From positions 1 through 51,838 of the forward strand of contig NZ_JABBYC010000033.1 in NCBI RefSeq assembly GCF_016742955.1: DNA of 51,838 bases. The letters run 5' to 3'. Positions 17,859 to 27,115 of the stretch are shown here, in pieces. This stretch comes from Myceligenerans indicum (GTDB lineage: Bacteria > Actinomycetota > Actinomycetes > Actinomycetales > Cellulomonadaceae). Under the pieces are notes generated by a model. That model was not told the DNA's origin. It saw only the letters and a list, made by a program, of their open reading frames with translations, and did no database searches. A program made the position numbers and the translations under genes. The number at the start of each line of letters is the position of its first letter. Position 1 is the stretch's first letter.

Positions 17859-18854
17859 ATGCGGGTTGCGGTGACCGGAGCGTCCGGGTTCGTCGGCGGC
17901 GCCGTCGTGCGAGACCTGGCCGCGCGGGGGTACGACGTTCTCGCATGCTCTCGCCGCGCACCTGCCGTGCTGCCTGCGGGCGTCCGCCATCTTGCCTGGG
18001 ACCTGCGTGCCGGCCCGCTTCAGGGGGCCGCTCACCCGGGCGACGTCGACGGCGTCGTGCACTGCGCCGCCGTCGTCGGCGACGGCGGGTCGAACTCCGC
18101 GGCATGGGTGGTGAACGTCGAGGGCACCCGCGCGGTGCGCGCGACCTTCGCCAAAGCCCGGTTCGTCCAGGTTTCGTCGGGTAGCGTGTACGACCCGACA
18201 ACGCCGAGCGTGCGCATCCACGAGGACCAGGGGCCGACGGCGGAGCGAGGCGTCCGGCCCTTCGGCTACCTCAACGCCTACGGCGCCACGAAAGCAGCGG
18301 CGGAGTACTGGCTCGCCGTGGACGCTGCCCGCCCGGACCGGGGCCCGGTGGTCGTCCTGCGCCCGCACGCCGTGTACGGGCCAGGGGACACGACGCTGCT
18401 GCCGCGGATCGAGGGGGCGCTGGTCGCGGGCCGCTGGCTGCCGCTGCCCGGCGGGGGTGAGGCGATGCACCATCTCACCCACGTCACCACACTCGCGGCC
18501 TCGGTCCGCGCGGCGCTGACGGCCGACCTGTCGCCCGAGGTCGTCGCGGGAGTTCCGCTGGTCGCCAACGTGGCCGACGCCGAACCGGTCCTGCTGCGCC
18601 AGATCGTGGAACTGCTCATGCTCGCGCGGGGGAGGAACGTGCGCGTCGTGCCCGTGCCCGTGCCCGAGCGGACGGCGCTGCGTGCGGCGGCGCTCGCCGA
18701 ACGTGCCGCCGCACTGGCCGGCAAGGAGCCGCGCCTGTCCCGCTACTCCCTCAGCCACCTCGCGATGGAACGGACCTACGATCTCACCGTGCTCCGGGAC
18801 CGTCTCGGCGTCGAGCCTCCGGAGACCTCGATCCTCGGCGCGGGTTTCTGGTAG
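17859..18854 (+). CDS. NAD-dependent epimerase/dehydratase family protein, OleD-like
   Basis: This extended short-chain dehydrogenase has 331 residues. It starts with the NAD(P)-binding motif VTGASGFVGG (residues 4-13) and has the catalytic YGATK (Tyr-x-x-x-Lys). Sequences such as VVLRPHAVYGPGDTTLLPRI and MHHLTHVTTLA match the 3beta-HSD/OleD group of sterol- and lipid-type reductases. In Ole pathways OleD reduces the beta-keto acid from OleA to the beta-hydroxy acid used by OleC. The ATG at 17859 has a strong ribosome-binding site (GGAGGAG, 17849-17855). It follows the OleC-like gene by 51 bases, probably in one transcript. Confidence 0.83.
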   Translation: MRVAVTGASGFVGGAVVRDLAARGYDVLACSRRAPAVLPAGVRHLAWDLRAGPLQGAAHPGDVDGVVHCAAVVGDGGSNSAAWVVNVEGTRAVRATFAKARFVQVSSGSVYDPTTPSVRIHEDQGPTAERGVRPFGYLNAYGATKAAAEYWLAVDAARPDRGPVVVLRPHAVYGPGDTTLLPRIEGALVAGRWLPLPGGGEAMHHLTHVTTLAASVRAALTADLSPEVVAGVPLVANVADAEPVLLRQIVELLMLARGRNVRVVPVPVPERTALRAAALAERAAALAGKEPRLSRYSLSHLAMERTYDLTVLRDRLGVEPPETSILGAGFW

Positions 18855-18860
18855 GTCCCG

Positions 18861-18910
18861 GCGCGGTGAACTGCGCGGTGAACTGCGCGGTGAACTGCGC
18901 GGTGAACTGC
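18861..18910 (+). repeat. Four tandem copies of a 12-bp unit
   Basis: The unit GCGCGGTGAACT is repeated four times without change (18861-18908), plus two bases, seven bases after the OleD-like stop. I see no coding role. It may be a slippage tract or a set of protein-binding sites. From 18911 to 19013 I see nothing recognisable. Confidence 0.85.
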
Positions 18911-19013
18911 ACCGATCGGCCGGGGCCCGATGCCGCGGCGGGGCTCGGAACGGGCGCGGCAGCACGATGCCCGGCGGCGCGCATCTCGGATCGTGGGATC
19001 TTCGGCCCGGCAG

Positions 19014-19042
19014 GTGACACGGACGTCATTTCGGCGTAACGT
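19014..19042 (+). promoter_or_regulatory. Promoter of the ilvB leader transcript
   Basis: A -35 element GTGACA (19014-19019) and a -10 element TAACGT (19037-19042) are separated by exactly 17 bases. The leader peptide GTG lies seven bases after the -10, so the leader transcript is probably leaderless. Confidence 0.6.
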
Positions 19043-19049
19043 GCGTCAC

Positions 19050-19094
19050 GTGCAGACGAACCTTGTAGTACTTATTCCCGAGCGCGCCGACTGA
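19050..19094 (+). CDS. ilvB leader peptide (14 aa)
   Basis: A GTG opens a 14-codon frame, MQTNLVVLIPERAD, ending in TGA. It holds a run of five branched-chain residues, Leu-Val-Val-Leu-Ile, using CTT GTA GTA CTT ATT. These A/T-ending codons are rare in a genome of about 72 % GC. Starvation for charged Leu, Val or Ile tRNA should stall the ribosome here and change folding of the RNA downstream. It lies 126 bases before ilvB and is followed by a terminator-like hairpin. Leader peptides before ilvB are known in actinobacteria; this one is identified from its codons and position. Confidence 0.75.
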   Translation: MQTNLVVLIPERAD

Positions 19095-19126
19095 GGCCAC
19101 TCTCGCAGGCTTCGTCAGCGCGCTCG
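19079..19126 (+). promoter_or_regulatory. Possible alternative pairing in the ilvB leader RNA
   Basis: CGAGCGCGC (19079-19087, in the last codons of the leader peptide) is perfectly complementary to GCGCGCTCG (19118-19126, just before the terminator hairpin). Ribosome position on the leader would decide whether this 9-bp stem can form, so it may be part of the attenuation switch. Confidence 0.4.
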
Positions 19127-19165
19127 CCCCTCGCCTGTCGTCCACGGACGACCGAGGGGTTTCTT
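19127..19165 (+). terminator. Attenuator (intrinsic terminator) before ilvB
   Basis: An outer stem CCCCTCG (19127-19133) with CGAGGGG (19153-19159) and an inner stem GTCGTCC with GGACGAC form a hairpin, followed by TTTCTT. It lies between the leader peptide and ilvB, as expected for transcription attenuation. Confidence 0.7.
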
Positions 19166-19220
19166 GTTGTCCGAAACATCCGCAGGCACCCCGCACAGGG
19201 TGCGACGGCAGGAGACCGAC

Positions 19221-21062
19221 ATGACCGCCACACCGACACCGGCCCAGCTCGCGGCGCGCGCCGAGGCGCGTGAGCAGGTACGCGCGGACCTTCGCGCCAA
19301 GGCTGTCACCGCCGAGGAGGTGACCGGCGCGGAGTCGATCGTGCGGTCCCTCGAGGAGGTCGGTGCGGACACTGTCTTCGGCATCCCGGGCGGGGCGATC
19401 CTTCCGGCCTACGACCCGCTCATGGACAGCAAGCGGCTACGCCACATCCTGGTGCGGCACGAGCAGGGCGGTGGGCACGCGGCGTCGGGCTACGCCCACG
19501 CGACAGGCAGGGTCGGGGTGACGATGGCGACGTCGGGCCCGGGCGCGACGAACCTGGTCACGCCGCTGGCCGACGCGCACATGGACTCGATCCCCATGGT
19601 GGCGATCACGGGGCAGGTCGGTGCCGCCTCCATCGGGACCGACGCCTTCCAGGAGGCGGACATCGTCGGCATCACGATGCCCATCACCAAGCACTCGTTC
19701 CTGGTCACCGATCCTGACGAGATCCCGCGCACGGTCGCGGAGGCGTTCCACATCGCCTCGACCGGCCGGCCGGGGCCGGTGCTGATCGACATCGCGAAGT
19801 CCGCCATGCAGGCGAACACCACGTTCTCCTGGCCGCAGGACCTCCAGCTGCCGGGCTACCACCCGGTGACCAAGCCGCACGCCAAGCAGATCCGCGAGGC
19901 GGCCAAGCTGCTCGCCACCGCCCGGCGGCCGGTGCTGTACGTGGGCGGCGGCGTGGTTCGCTCGGGCGCCTCCGAGCTGCTGCGCAAGCTGGTGGACCTG
20001 TCGGGTGCGCCCGTGGTGACCACGCTGATGGCGCGTGGAGCGGTGCCCGACTCGCACCCGCAGAACCTCGGCATGCCGGGCATGCACGGCACCGTCCCGG
20101 CCGTGGCGGCACTGCAGAAGGCGGACCTGATCTTCGCGCTCGGCGCCCGGTTCGACGACCGTGTCACGGGCAAGCTGTCGTCGTTCGCGCCGCGTGCCGC
20201 GATCATCCACGCCGACATCGACCCGGCCGAGATCGGCAAGAACCGCGCCGTCGACGTGCCGATCGTCGGCGACCTGCGCGAGGTGATCGCCGACCTCCTG
20301 CCCGAGCTCGCCAAGGAGCACGAGACCGTCGGCAAGCCGGACCTGGAAGGGTGGTGGCGTCAGGTCGACGGGTGGCGGGAGACCTACCCGCTCGGTTACA
20401 CGGAGCCGGACGACGGGCACCTGGCCCCGCAGCGCGTCATCCAGCGGCTCGGCGAGCTGGTCGGGCCGGACGCGATCTATGCGGGGGGCGTGGGCCAGCA
20501 CCAGATGTGGGCGGCACAGTTCATCAAGTACGAGAAGCCGCGCACCTGGATCAACTCCGGTGGCCTGGGCACGATGGGCTACTCGGTTCCGGCCGCCATG
20601 GGCGCCAAGGCCGGCCGGCCTGACGCGGAGGTCTGGGCGATCGACGGCGACGGCTGCTTCCAGATGACCAACCAGGAGCTCGCGACCTGCACGATCAACG
20701 ACATCCCGATCAAGGTGGCGGTGATCAACAACTCGTCGCTCGGCATGGTGCGGCAGTGGCAGACGCTCTTCTACAACGAGCGCTACTCCAACACGGACCT
20801 GCACACCGGGCACGGCACCGCCCGCGTGCCGGATTTCGTCAAGCTGGCGGAGGCCTACGGCTGCGAGGGCATCCGCGTGGAGAGCCCGTCCGAGGTGGAC
20901 GACGCCATCAAGCGGGCCCGCGAGATCGACGACCGGCCCGTGGTCGTGGACTTCACCGTCTCGCGCGACGCGATGGTGTGGCCGATGGTCGCGGCCGGCG
21001 TGAGCAACGACGACATCCAGTACGCGCGCGGCATCTCGCCGTCGTGGGACCGCGAAGACTGA
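19221..21062 (+). CDS. ilvB: Acetolactate synthase large subunit
   Basis: This is the thiamine-diphosphate enzyme that makes acetolactate and acetohydroxybutyrate, the first common step to valine, leucine and isoleucine. It has 613 residues. The catalytic glutamate that activates the cofactor is Glu81 ([15 protein letters not shown]). The ThDP/Mg motif begins at about 474 with [14 protein letters not shown] and ends in NNSSLGM. The FAD-binding middle domain shows [13 protein letters not shown] chose the ATG at 19221, preceded by GGCAGGAGA; a TTG further upstream at 19164 lies inside the attenuator. It is first in ilvB-ilvN-ilvC. Confidence 0.97.
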   Translation: MTATPTPAQLAARAEAREQVRADLRAKAVTAEEVTGAESIVRSLEEVGADTVFGIPGGAILPAYDPLMDSKRLRHILVRHEQGGGHAASGYAHATGRVGVTMATSGPGATNLVTPLADAHMDSIPMVAITGQVGAASIGTDAFQEADIVGITMPITKHSFLVTDPDEIPRTVAEAFHIASTGRPGPVLIDIAKSAMQANTTFSWPQDLQLPGYHPVTKPHAKQIREAAKLLATARRPVLYVGGGVVRSGASELLRKLVDLSGAPVVTTLMARGAVPDSHPQNLGMPGMHGTVPAVAALQKADLIFALGARFDDRVTGKLSSFAPRAAIIHADIDPAEIGKNRAVDVPIVGDLREVIADLLPELAKEHETVGKPDLEGWWRQVDGWRETYPLGYTEPDDGHLAPQRVIQRLGELVGPDAIYAGGVGQHQMWAAQFIKYEKPRTWINSGGLGTMGYSVPAAMGAKAGRPDAEVWAIDGDGCFQMTNQELATCTINDIPIKVAVINNSSLGMVRQWQTLFYNERYSNTDLHTGHGTARVPDFVKLAEAYGCEGIRVESPSEVDDAIKRAREIDDRPVVVDFTVSRDAMVWPMVAAGVSNDDIQYARGISPSWDRED

Positions 21063-21082
21063 GCGAGGACGAGGAACACACC

Positions 21083-22730
<1,648 letters not shown>

Positions 22731-22767
22731 CACAGGTCGGGTAGCACCTGCGCGCTGCCCTGACACA

Positions 22768-22805
22768 CGACGTCGCCGCCGGTCCCGGGACCGGCGGCGA
22801 CGTCG
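22768..22805 (+). terminator. Terminator after ilvC
   Basis: A perfect 38-base palindrome (two 19-base arms centred between 22786 and 22787) can form a very stable hairpin. It lies between ilvC and the convergent transporter gene, so it probably stops transcripts from both sides. Confidence 0.8.
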
Positions 22806-22850
22806 CGTATGAGGGCTCCTGCGGTGCGGTTCAGGCCGCACCCGCACGTG

Positions 22851-23876
22851 TCAGGTACCTCGTTCGCCGTCGTCCCGGTGCTCCGGCGTTCGGCGTGAGG
22901 GTGTCGCGCGGCGTTCGGCCGTCAGCGGGATCGCCACCGCGAGCAGCGTCAGGGCTGCGCCCACGTAGGTGAGGGTGCTCGGCGGGGCGGCGTCGGGGAG
23001 GGCGGCGTCGAGCACGAGCGCGCCCACGACCTGCCCGGCGATCATGCTCAGGCTGAGCAGCAGGACGCCCACGCGGTGCACCACCGCCACGCCGACCGCG
23101 ATGAACCCGATCCCGATCGCCCCGCCCGTGTACAGCAGCGGGTTGGCCGGCAGGGCGCCGTGGGGCACTCCGTCGAACAGCATCGAGACGCCGAGTGCGA
23201 GGACGAGCGCGGCCGTGCCCACGAGGAAGTTGACGAAGGTGGCGGCCAGCACGTCCTCGGCGGCGGCGCGGACGCGCCCGTTCACGGCCTGCTGCCACGC
23301 CGATCCGGCGCCCGCGAGGAGCGGCAGCACGGTGAGCGCGAGCGCCGATGGTGAACCCACGTCTCCGGACACCGCCGTCGCCACCGCCACCACCGTCAGG
23401 AGCGGTCCGACGGCGCGGGGCAGCGTCACCAACCGCACGCCGCCCGGACCCAGCCCGATCCGGTCCACGACGATCGAGCCGACCGACTGCCCGGTCACGA
23501 ACGCCACGATGAACACCGCGACGCCGAGCGTCCCGACCGCCAGCCCCTGGGACGCCACGAAGAACCCGCCGGCCGCCCCGCCGAGGCACTGCCACAGCCG
23601 CAGCCCGCCGTCCTGCCCCGCGGGTTCGCGCAGCGCCCGCGCGATACGTCGCAGGCCCGCGCGGCCGCGCCGCGAGAAGAGCAGGGCGATGCTCAGCCAC
23701 AGCAGGCCGCTGCCGAAGGAGATGACCGCGGCGAGGTACCCGCTGCCGACGTGGTCGGCGAGGGTGCCGTTGACCCGGCTCTGCGTGGCGAGCCCGGCGC
23801 CCGCGAGGACGGCCAGGGCGACGGGGACCGTGAGCGAGATGCCGGTCGGGGAGGGACGGGCGCTGGGGCGGGACAC
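22851..23876 (-). CDS. DMT family transporter (DUF606/YdcZ type)
   Basis: This 341-residue membrane protein has about ten hydrophobic helices arranged as two similar halves. Each half begins with a family signature of the DUF606 group: QSRVNGTLADHVGSGYLAAVISFGSG near the N-terminus, and QQAVNGRVRAAAEDVLAATFVNFLVG in the middle. The substrate is unknown. The start is a GTG; TACTCT on the minus strand (23884-23889) lies seven bases upstream, so the mRNA is probably leaderless. It converges on ilvC and diverges from the ASCH gene. Confidence 0.87.
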   Translation of the reverse strand: MSRPSARPSPTGISLTVPVALAVLAGAGLATQSRVNGTLADHVGSGYLAAVISFGSGLLWLSIALLFSRRGRAGLRRIARALREPAGQDGGLRLWQCLGGAAGGFFVASQGLAVGTLGVAVFIVAFVTGQSVGSIVVDRIGLGPGGVRLVTLPRAVGPLLTVVAVATAVSGDVGSPSALALTVLPLLAGAGSAWQQAVNGRVRAAAEDVLAATFVNFLVGTAALVLALGVSMLFDGVPHGALPANPLLYTGGAIGIGFIAVGVAVVHRVGVLLLSLSMIAGQVVGALVLDAALPDAAPPSTLTYVGAALTLLAVAIPLTAERRATPSRRTPEHRDDGERGT

Positions 23877-23968
23877 GGTTCCGAGAGTATGTTCCGCGGG
23901 ACGTTCCCGGCGGGTCCGACGAGGTCGGATGGGTCACAATCGCCGGTGGATGAGGCAGGATGGTCAGC

Positions 23969-24670
23969 GTGAGCGACGAGACGCGGGAACCCGAGCGGAA
24001 CGACGAGGCGGCAGGCGCCGCGGACCGGGTGGACGACACGGCCGCGGCACCCGCCTACGGCCCGGCGGCGGCCGGCTCGGACGAGGAGGCCGGCCTCGGG
24101 ACGAGCGGGCCCGACACGTTCGACCCGGCGACCTTCGACCCGGAGGACTACGCCGACACGGAGCCCGGCGACGCCGACGTCGCCCAGGCGGTCCAGTCCT
24201 TCTGGGAGGCCGTGCGGCCGTACGCCGGGATGGCGAAGACGGGCGTGGTGACCGGAGTCCTGGCCTCGGAGACGGTGCCGCCGCCGGCGTGGGCCTTCGG
24301 TGACGACCCGGAGGTCGCCGACGAGCTGCTGGACCTGATCCTGGCGCGGGAGAAGACCGCGACGTCCTCGATGGCGTGGGAGTACGACGACGCCGGCGAG
24401 CCGCTGCCGCAGTCCGGTGAGCTCTTCATCCTGCTCGACGGCGAGCGGCAGCCGCGCGCGCTGATCCGGACCACGAGCGTGGACACCGTCCCGTTCGACG
24501 AGGTCGACGAGGACGTGGCCCGTGCCGAGGGCGAGGGTGACAAGACGCTGGAGTACTGGCGTACCGAGCACGAGAGCTTCTTCCGGCGCCACCTGCCCGA
24601 GGGGCGCGAGTTCGCCGGTGACATGCCGGTGGTGGTGGAGCGCTTCGAGCTCTTGTACCCCAAGCGGTGA
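23969..24670 (+). CDS. ASCH domain-containing protein
   Basis: This 233-residue protein has an acidic, Ala/Pro/Asp-rich N-terminal third of low complexity, then an ASCH domain (about residues 75-230). Recognisable pieces are FWEAVRPYAG, WAFGDDPEVADELLDLILAREKTATSSMAWEY, GELFILLDGERQPRALIRTTSV, and YWRTEHESFFRR. ASCH proteins are thought to bind RNA; the role here is unknown. I chose the GTG at 23969 because CAGGAT lies seven bases upstream; an ATG at 23960 is the alternative. leuB follows after 62 bases. Confidence 0.85.
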   Translation: MSDETREPERNDEAAGAADRVDDTAAAPAYGPAAAGSDEEAGLGTSGPDTFDPATFDPEDYADTEPGDADVAQAVQSFWEAVRPYAGMAKTGVVTGVLASETVPPPAWAFGDDPEVADELLDLILAREKTATSSMAWEYDDAGEPLPQSGELFILLDGERQPRALIRTTSVDTVPFDEVDEDVARAEGEGDKTLEYWRTEHESFFRRHLPEGREFAGDMPVVVERFELLYPKR

Positions 24671-24684
24671 ACTTGTCCCAGACC

Positions 24685-24702
24685 ATGAGACCGGTGTCTC
24701 AT
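24685..24702. promoter_or_regulatory. Operator-like inverted repeat upstream of leuB
   Basis: ATGAGAC (24685-24691) and GTCTCAT (24696-24702) form perfect 7-bp arms around CGGT. The site lies where the -35 region of the leuB promoter should be, so a bound protein could block it. IclR-family regulators such as LtbR and NdgR control leu/ilv genes in actinobacteria and are candidates. I cannot confirm the match to their sites. Confidence 0.55.
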
Positions 24703-24720
24703 TTTCGCGTGCGGACGCGC

Positions 24721-24726
24721 TAGGCT
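24721..24726 (+). promoter_or_regulatory. -10 element of leuB (leaderless)
   Basis: TAGGCT is followed by six bases and the leuB ATG, with no ribosome-binding site. Confidence 0.5.
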
Positions 24727-24732
24727 CCGTGC

Positions 24733-25797
24733 ATGGCGCAGAACGGGACGGACCAGCAGATCGACCTGGCAGTGGTGGCAGGCGACGGCATCGGCGGCGA
24801 GGTCGTGGAACAGGGCCTGCGAGCCCTTGAGGCGGCGCTCGCGCCGAGCGGCACGAAGGTCGTCACGACCGAGTTCGACCTGGGCGCTCGCCGCTGGCAC
24901 GCCACGGGCGAGACCCTCACCGACGAGGACCTCGAACGGATCCGGCAGCACGACGCGATCCTGCTCGGCGCGATCGGCGACCCGAGCGTGCCGTCCGGGG
25001 TGCTGGAGCGCGGACTGCTGCTCAAGCTCCGGTTCACGCTGGACCACTACGTCAACCTGCGTCCGTCGCGCCTCTTCGAAGGGGTGACGAGCCCCCTGGC
25101 CGACCCGGGTGAGATCGACTTCGTCGTGGTCCGCGAGGGTACCGAGGGCCCCTACACCGGCAACGGCGGCGCGCTGCGCGTCGGGACGCCGGCCGAGGTC
25201 GCCACGGAGGTCAGCGTGAACACCGCCTTCGGTGTCGAGCGCGTGGTCCGGGACGCGTTCGCCCGCGCCGCACAGCGTGAGCGCAAGCACCTCACCCTCG
25301 TGCACAAGCACAACGTGCTGGTGCACGCCGGGCACCTGTGGCGCCGCACGGTCGAGGCCGTGAACGCCGAGTTCCCCGAGGTCACCACCGACTACCTGCA
25401 CGTGGACGCGGCGACGATCTTCCTCACGACGAACCCGAGCCGGTTCGACGTGATCGTCACCGACAACCTGTTCGGCGACATCCTCACCGACCAGGCGGCG
25501 GCCATCACGGGCGGGATCGGGCTGGCGGCGTCGGCCAACATCAACCCCGACCGCACGGCGCCGAGCATGTTCGAGCCGGTGCACGGTTCCGCCCCGGACA
25601 TCGCGGGGACCGGCAAGGCCGACCCGACCGCGACGATCCTGTCGGTCGGGCTGCTGCTGGACCACCTCGGCCGTGCCGACGAGGCGGCGGCGGTACAGGC
25701 GGCCGTCGCCGCGGACATCGCGGAGCGGGCGACGTCGTCGTCCGTACGCAACACGGCGCAGATCGGCGCCGACATCGCGGCCCGGGTCGCGGGGTAG
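24733..25797 (+). CDS. leuB: 3-isopropylmalate dehydrogenase
   Basis: LeuB oxidises and decarboxylates 3-isopropylmalate with NAD+ in leucine synthesis. The 354 residues start with the dinucleotide-site region [18 protein letters not shown]. The protein includes [17 protein letters not shown] for substrate binding, the catalytic [14 protein letters not shown], Lys in LVHKHNVL, and the metal aspartates in [14 protein letters not shown]. The family signature continues with [13 protein letters not shown]. The leuA and leuCD genes are not in this window. ilvE follows after 116 bases, across a terminator-like hairpin. Confidence 0.97.
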   Translation: MAQNGTDQQIDLAVVAGDGIGGEVVEQGLRALEAALAPSGTKVVTTEFDLGARRWHATGETLTDEDLERIRQHDAILLGAIGDPSVPSGVLERGLLLKLRFTLDHYVNLRPSRLFEGVTSPLADPGEIDFVVVREGTEGPYTGNGGALRVGTPAEVATEVSVNTAFGVERVVRDAFARAAQRERKHLTLVHKHNVLVHAGHLWRRTVEAVNAEFPEVTTDYLHVDAATIFLTTNPSRFDVIVTDNLFGDILTDQAAAITGGIGLAASANINPDRTAPSMFEPVHGSAPDIAGTGKADPTATILSVGLLLDHLGRADEAAAVQAAVAADIAERATSSSVRNTAQIGADIAARVAG

Positions 25798-25806
25798 CAC
25801 AACCCC

Positions 25807-25831
25807 ACGGCCGGGCCCGCAGCCCGGCCGT
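25807..25831 (+). terminator. Terminator-like hairpin after leuB
   Basis: ACGGCCGGGC (25807-25816) and GCCCGGCCGT (25822-25831) pair perfectly over a 5-base loop, nine bases after the leuB stop. There is no T-run, as is common for terminators in high-GC actinobacteria. Confidence 0.65.
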
Positions 25832-25857
25832 CGGGGGCGTCCCCACAGGACAGGTCC

Positions 25858-25903
25858 CCTTTCACCGGCCGGGCATGGAACACTGACTGCATCCGGTGAA
25901 AGG
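25858..25903 (+). promoter_or_regulatory. Inverted repeat covering the ilvE ribosome-binding site
   Basis: CCTTTCACCGG (25858-25868) and CCGGTGAAAGG (25893-25903) form perfect 11-bp arms with a 24-base loop. The right arm contains AAAGG, the likely ribosome-binding site ten bases before the ilvE ATG. If transcription starts upstream of the left arm, the hairpin could hide this site. Otherwise the repeat may be a protein-binding operator. Confidence 0.55.
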
Positions 25904-25913
25904 CTCTGAGATC

Positions 25914-27044
25914 ATGACGACTACGTCCCACAACATCCTCCCGGCCGACCTCGAAGACCTCGTGGCTCGGTTCGACGTGCGGCGCACCGACGCGCCCAGG
26001 TCGGAGGACGAGCGCACATCCCTGCTCGCCAAGCCCAAGTTCGGTACGGTCTTCACCGACCACATGGCCCGCCTCACCTGGCGTTCCGCCGACGGCTGGA
26101 CCGACCGGCGCGTCGAGCCGTACGGCCCGCTCCAGCTGGACCCCGCCACGGCGGTACTGCACTACGCCCAGGAGATCTTCGAGGGCATGAAGGCGTACAA
26201 GCACGCCGACGGGTCGGTCTGGACGTTCCGTCCGGAGCAGAACGCCCGGCGTTACGCCCGCAGCGCGCACCGTCTCGCCCTCCCCGAGCTCAGCGAGGAG
26301 GACTTCCTCGCCTCGATCGCCGCGCTCGTGCGCACCGACATCGAGTGGGTGCCGGACGGCGAGGACTCCTCCCTCTACCTGCGTCCGTTCATGTTCGCCA
26401 GCGAGGCCTTCCTCGGCGTGCGTCCGGCGCTGCAGGTGGAGCATCTCGTCATCGCCTCGCCGGTGGGGCCGTACTTCGCGGGCGGCGTGAAGCCGGTGTC
26501 GATCTTCCTGTCGGAGAAGTACCACCGTGCCGGCCCGCCCGGAGGGACCGGTGACGCGAAGTTCGGCGGCAACTACGCGGCCAGCCTGCTCCCGCAGCAG
26601 GAGGCCCAGCAGCGCGGGTTCGACCAGGTCTGCTTCCTCGACGGTGCCGAGAGCACCTACCTCGAGGAGCTCGGCGGCATGAACATCTTCTTGGTGATGG
26701 CCGACGGCACCGTCCACACCCCGGGGCTCGGTTCCATCCTCGAGGGCATCACCCGCAAGTCGATCATCCAGCTCGCGCGCGACCGCGGCCACGAGGTGGT
26801 CGAGCGCCGCATCCCCGTCCGCGAACTCGTCGAGGGCATCGAGTCCGGCCGGGTGAAGGAGTTCTTCGCCTGCGGGACGGCGGCCGTGGTCACCCCGATC
26901 GGCCGGCTGGCGTCGTCGGACTTCGACGTCGAGGTGAACGGCGGAGCGTCCGGCGAGCTGACGATGGCGCTGCGGTCCGAGCTGACCGACATCCAGTACG
27001 GCCGCGCGGACGACCGCCACGGCTGGATGATGCGCCTGGCCTAG
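25914..27044 (+). CDS. ilvE: Branched-chain amino acid aminotransferase
   Basis: IlvE transfers the amino group from glutamate to the keto acids in the last step of valine, leucine and isoleucine synthesis. It is a fold-type IV PLP enzyme of 376 residues. The conserved LHYAQEIFEGMKAYK lies near the N-terminus. The cofactor lysine is in DAKFGGNYAASLLPQQEA, followed by FLDGAESTYLEELGGMNIF. I chose the ATG at 25914 over a GTG at 25896 because it is correctly spaced from AAAGG. It converges on the ebo operon. Confidence 0.96.
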   Translation: MTTTSHNILPADLEDLVARFDVRRTDAPRSEDERTSLLAKPKFGTVFTDHMARLTWRSADGWTDRRVEPYGPLQLDPATAVLHYAQEIFEGMKAYKHADGSVWTFRPEQNARRYARSAHRLALPELSEEDFLASIAALVRTDIEWVPDGEDSSLYLRPFMFASEAFLGVRPALQVEHLVIASPVGPYFAGGVKPVSIFLSEKYHRAGPPGGTGDAKFGGNYAASLLPQQEAQQRGFDQVCFLDGAESTYLEELGGMNIFLVMADGTVHTPGLGSILEGITRKSIIQLARDRGHEVVERRIPVRELVEGIESGRVKEFFACGTAAVVTPIGRLASSDFDVEVNGGASGELTMALRSELTDIQYGRADDRHGWMMRLA

Positions 27045-27050
27045 CCGTCG

Positions 27051-27115
27051 CCCGCGCGGGACGGGCTTCCCGAGGCGCTGGTCGCGTTCGGGAGCGCGGA
27101 CCCGTCACGCGCGGG
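27051..27115. terminator. Bidirectional terminator between ilvE and the ebo operon
   Basis: CCCGCGCG (27051-27058) pairs with CGCGCGGG (27108-27115), and GACGGG (27060-27065) with CCCGTC (27101-27106), leaving one-base bulges. A further weaker stem lies inside. The structure lies between convergent genes and overlaps the last codons of the phosphatase gene. Confidence 0.6.

Noticed and set aside
6839..18854. The whole block as a recently acquired genomic island
   Set aside because: I see no integrase, tRNA attachment site, direct-repeat ends or clear base-composition shift; only the DUF222-HNH gene looks potentially mobile.
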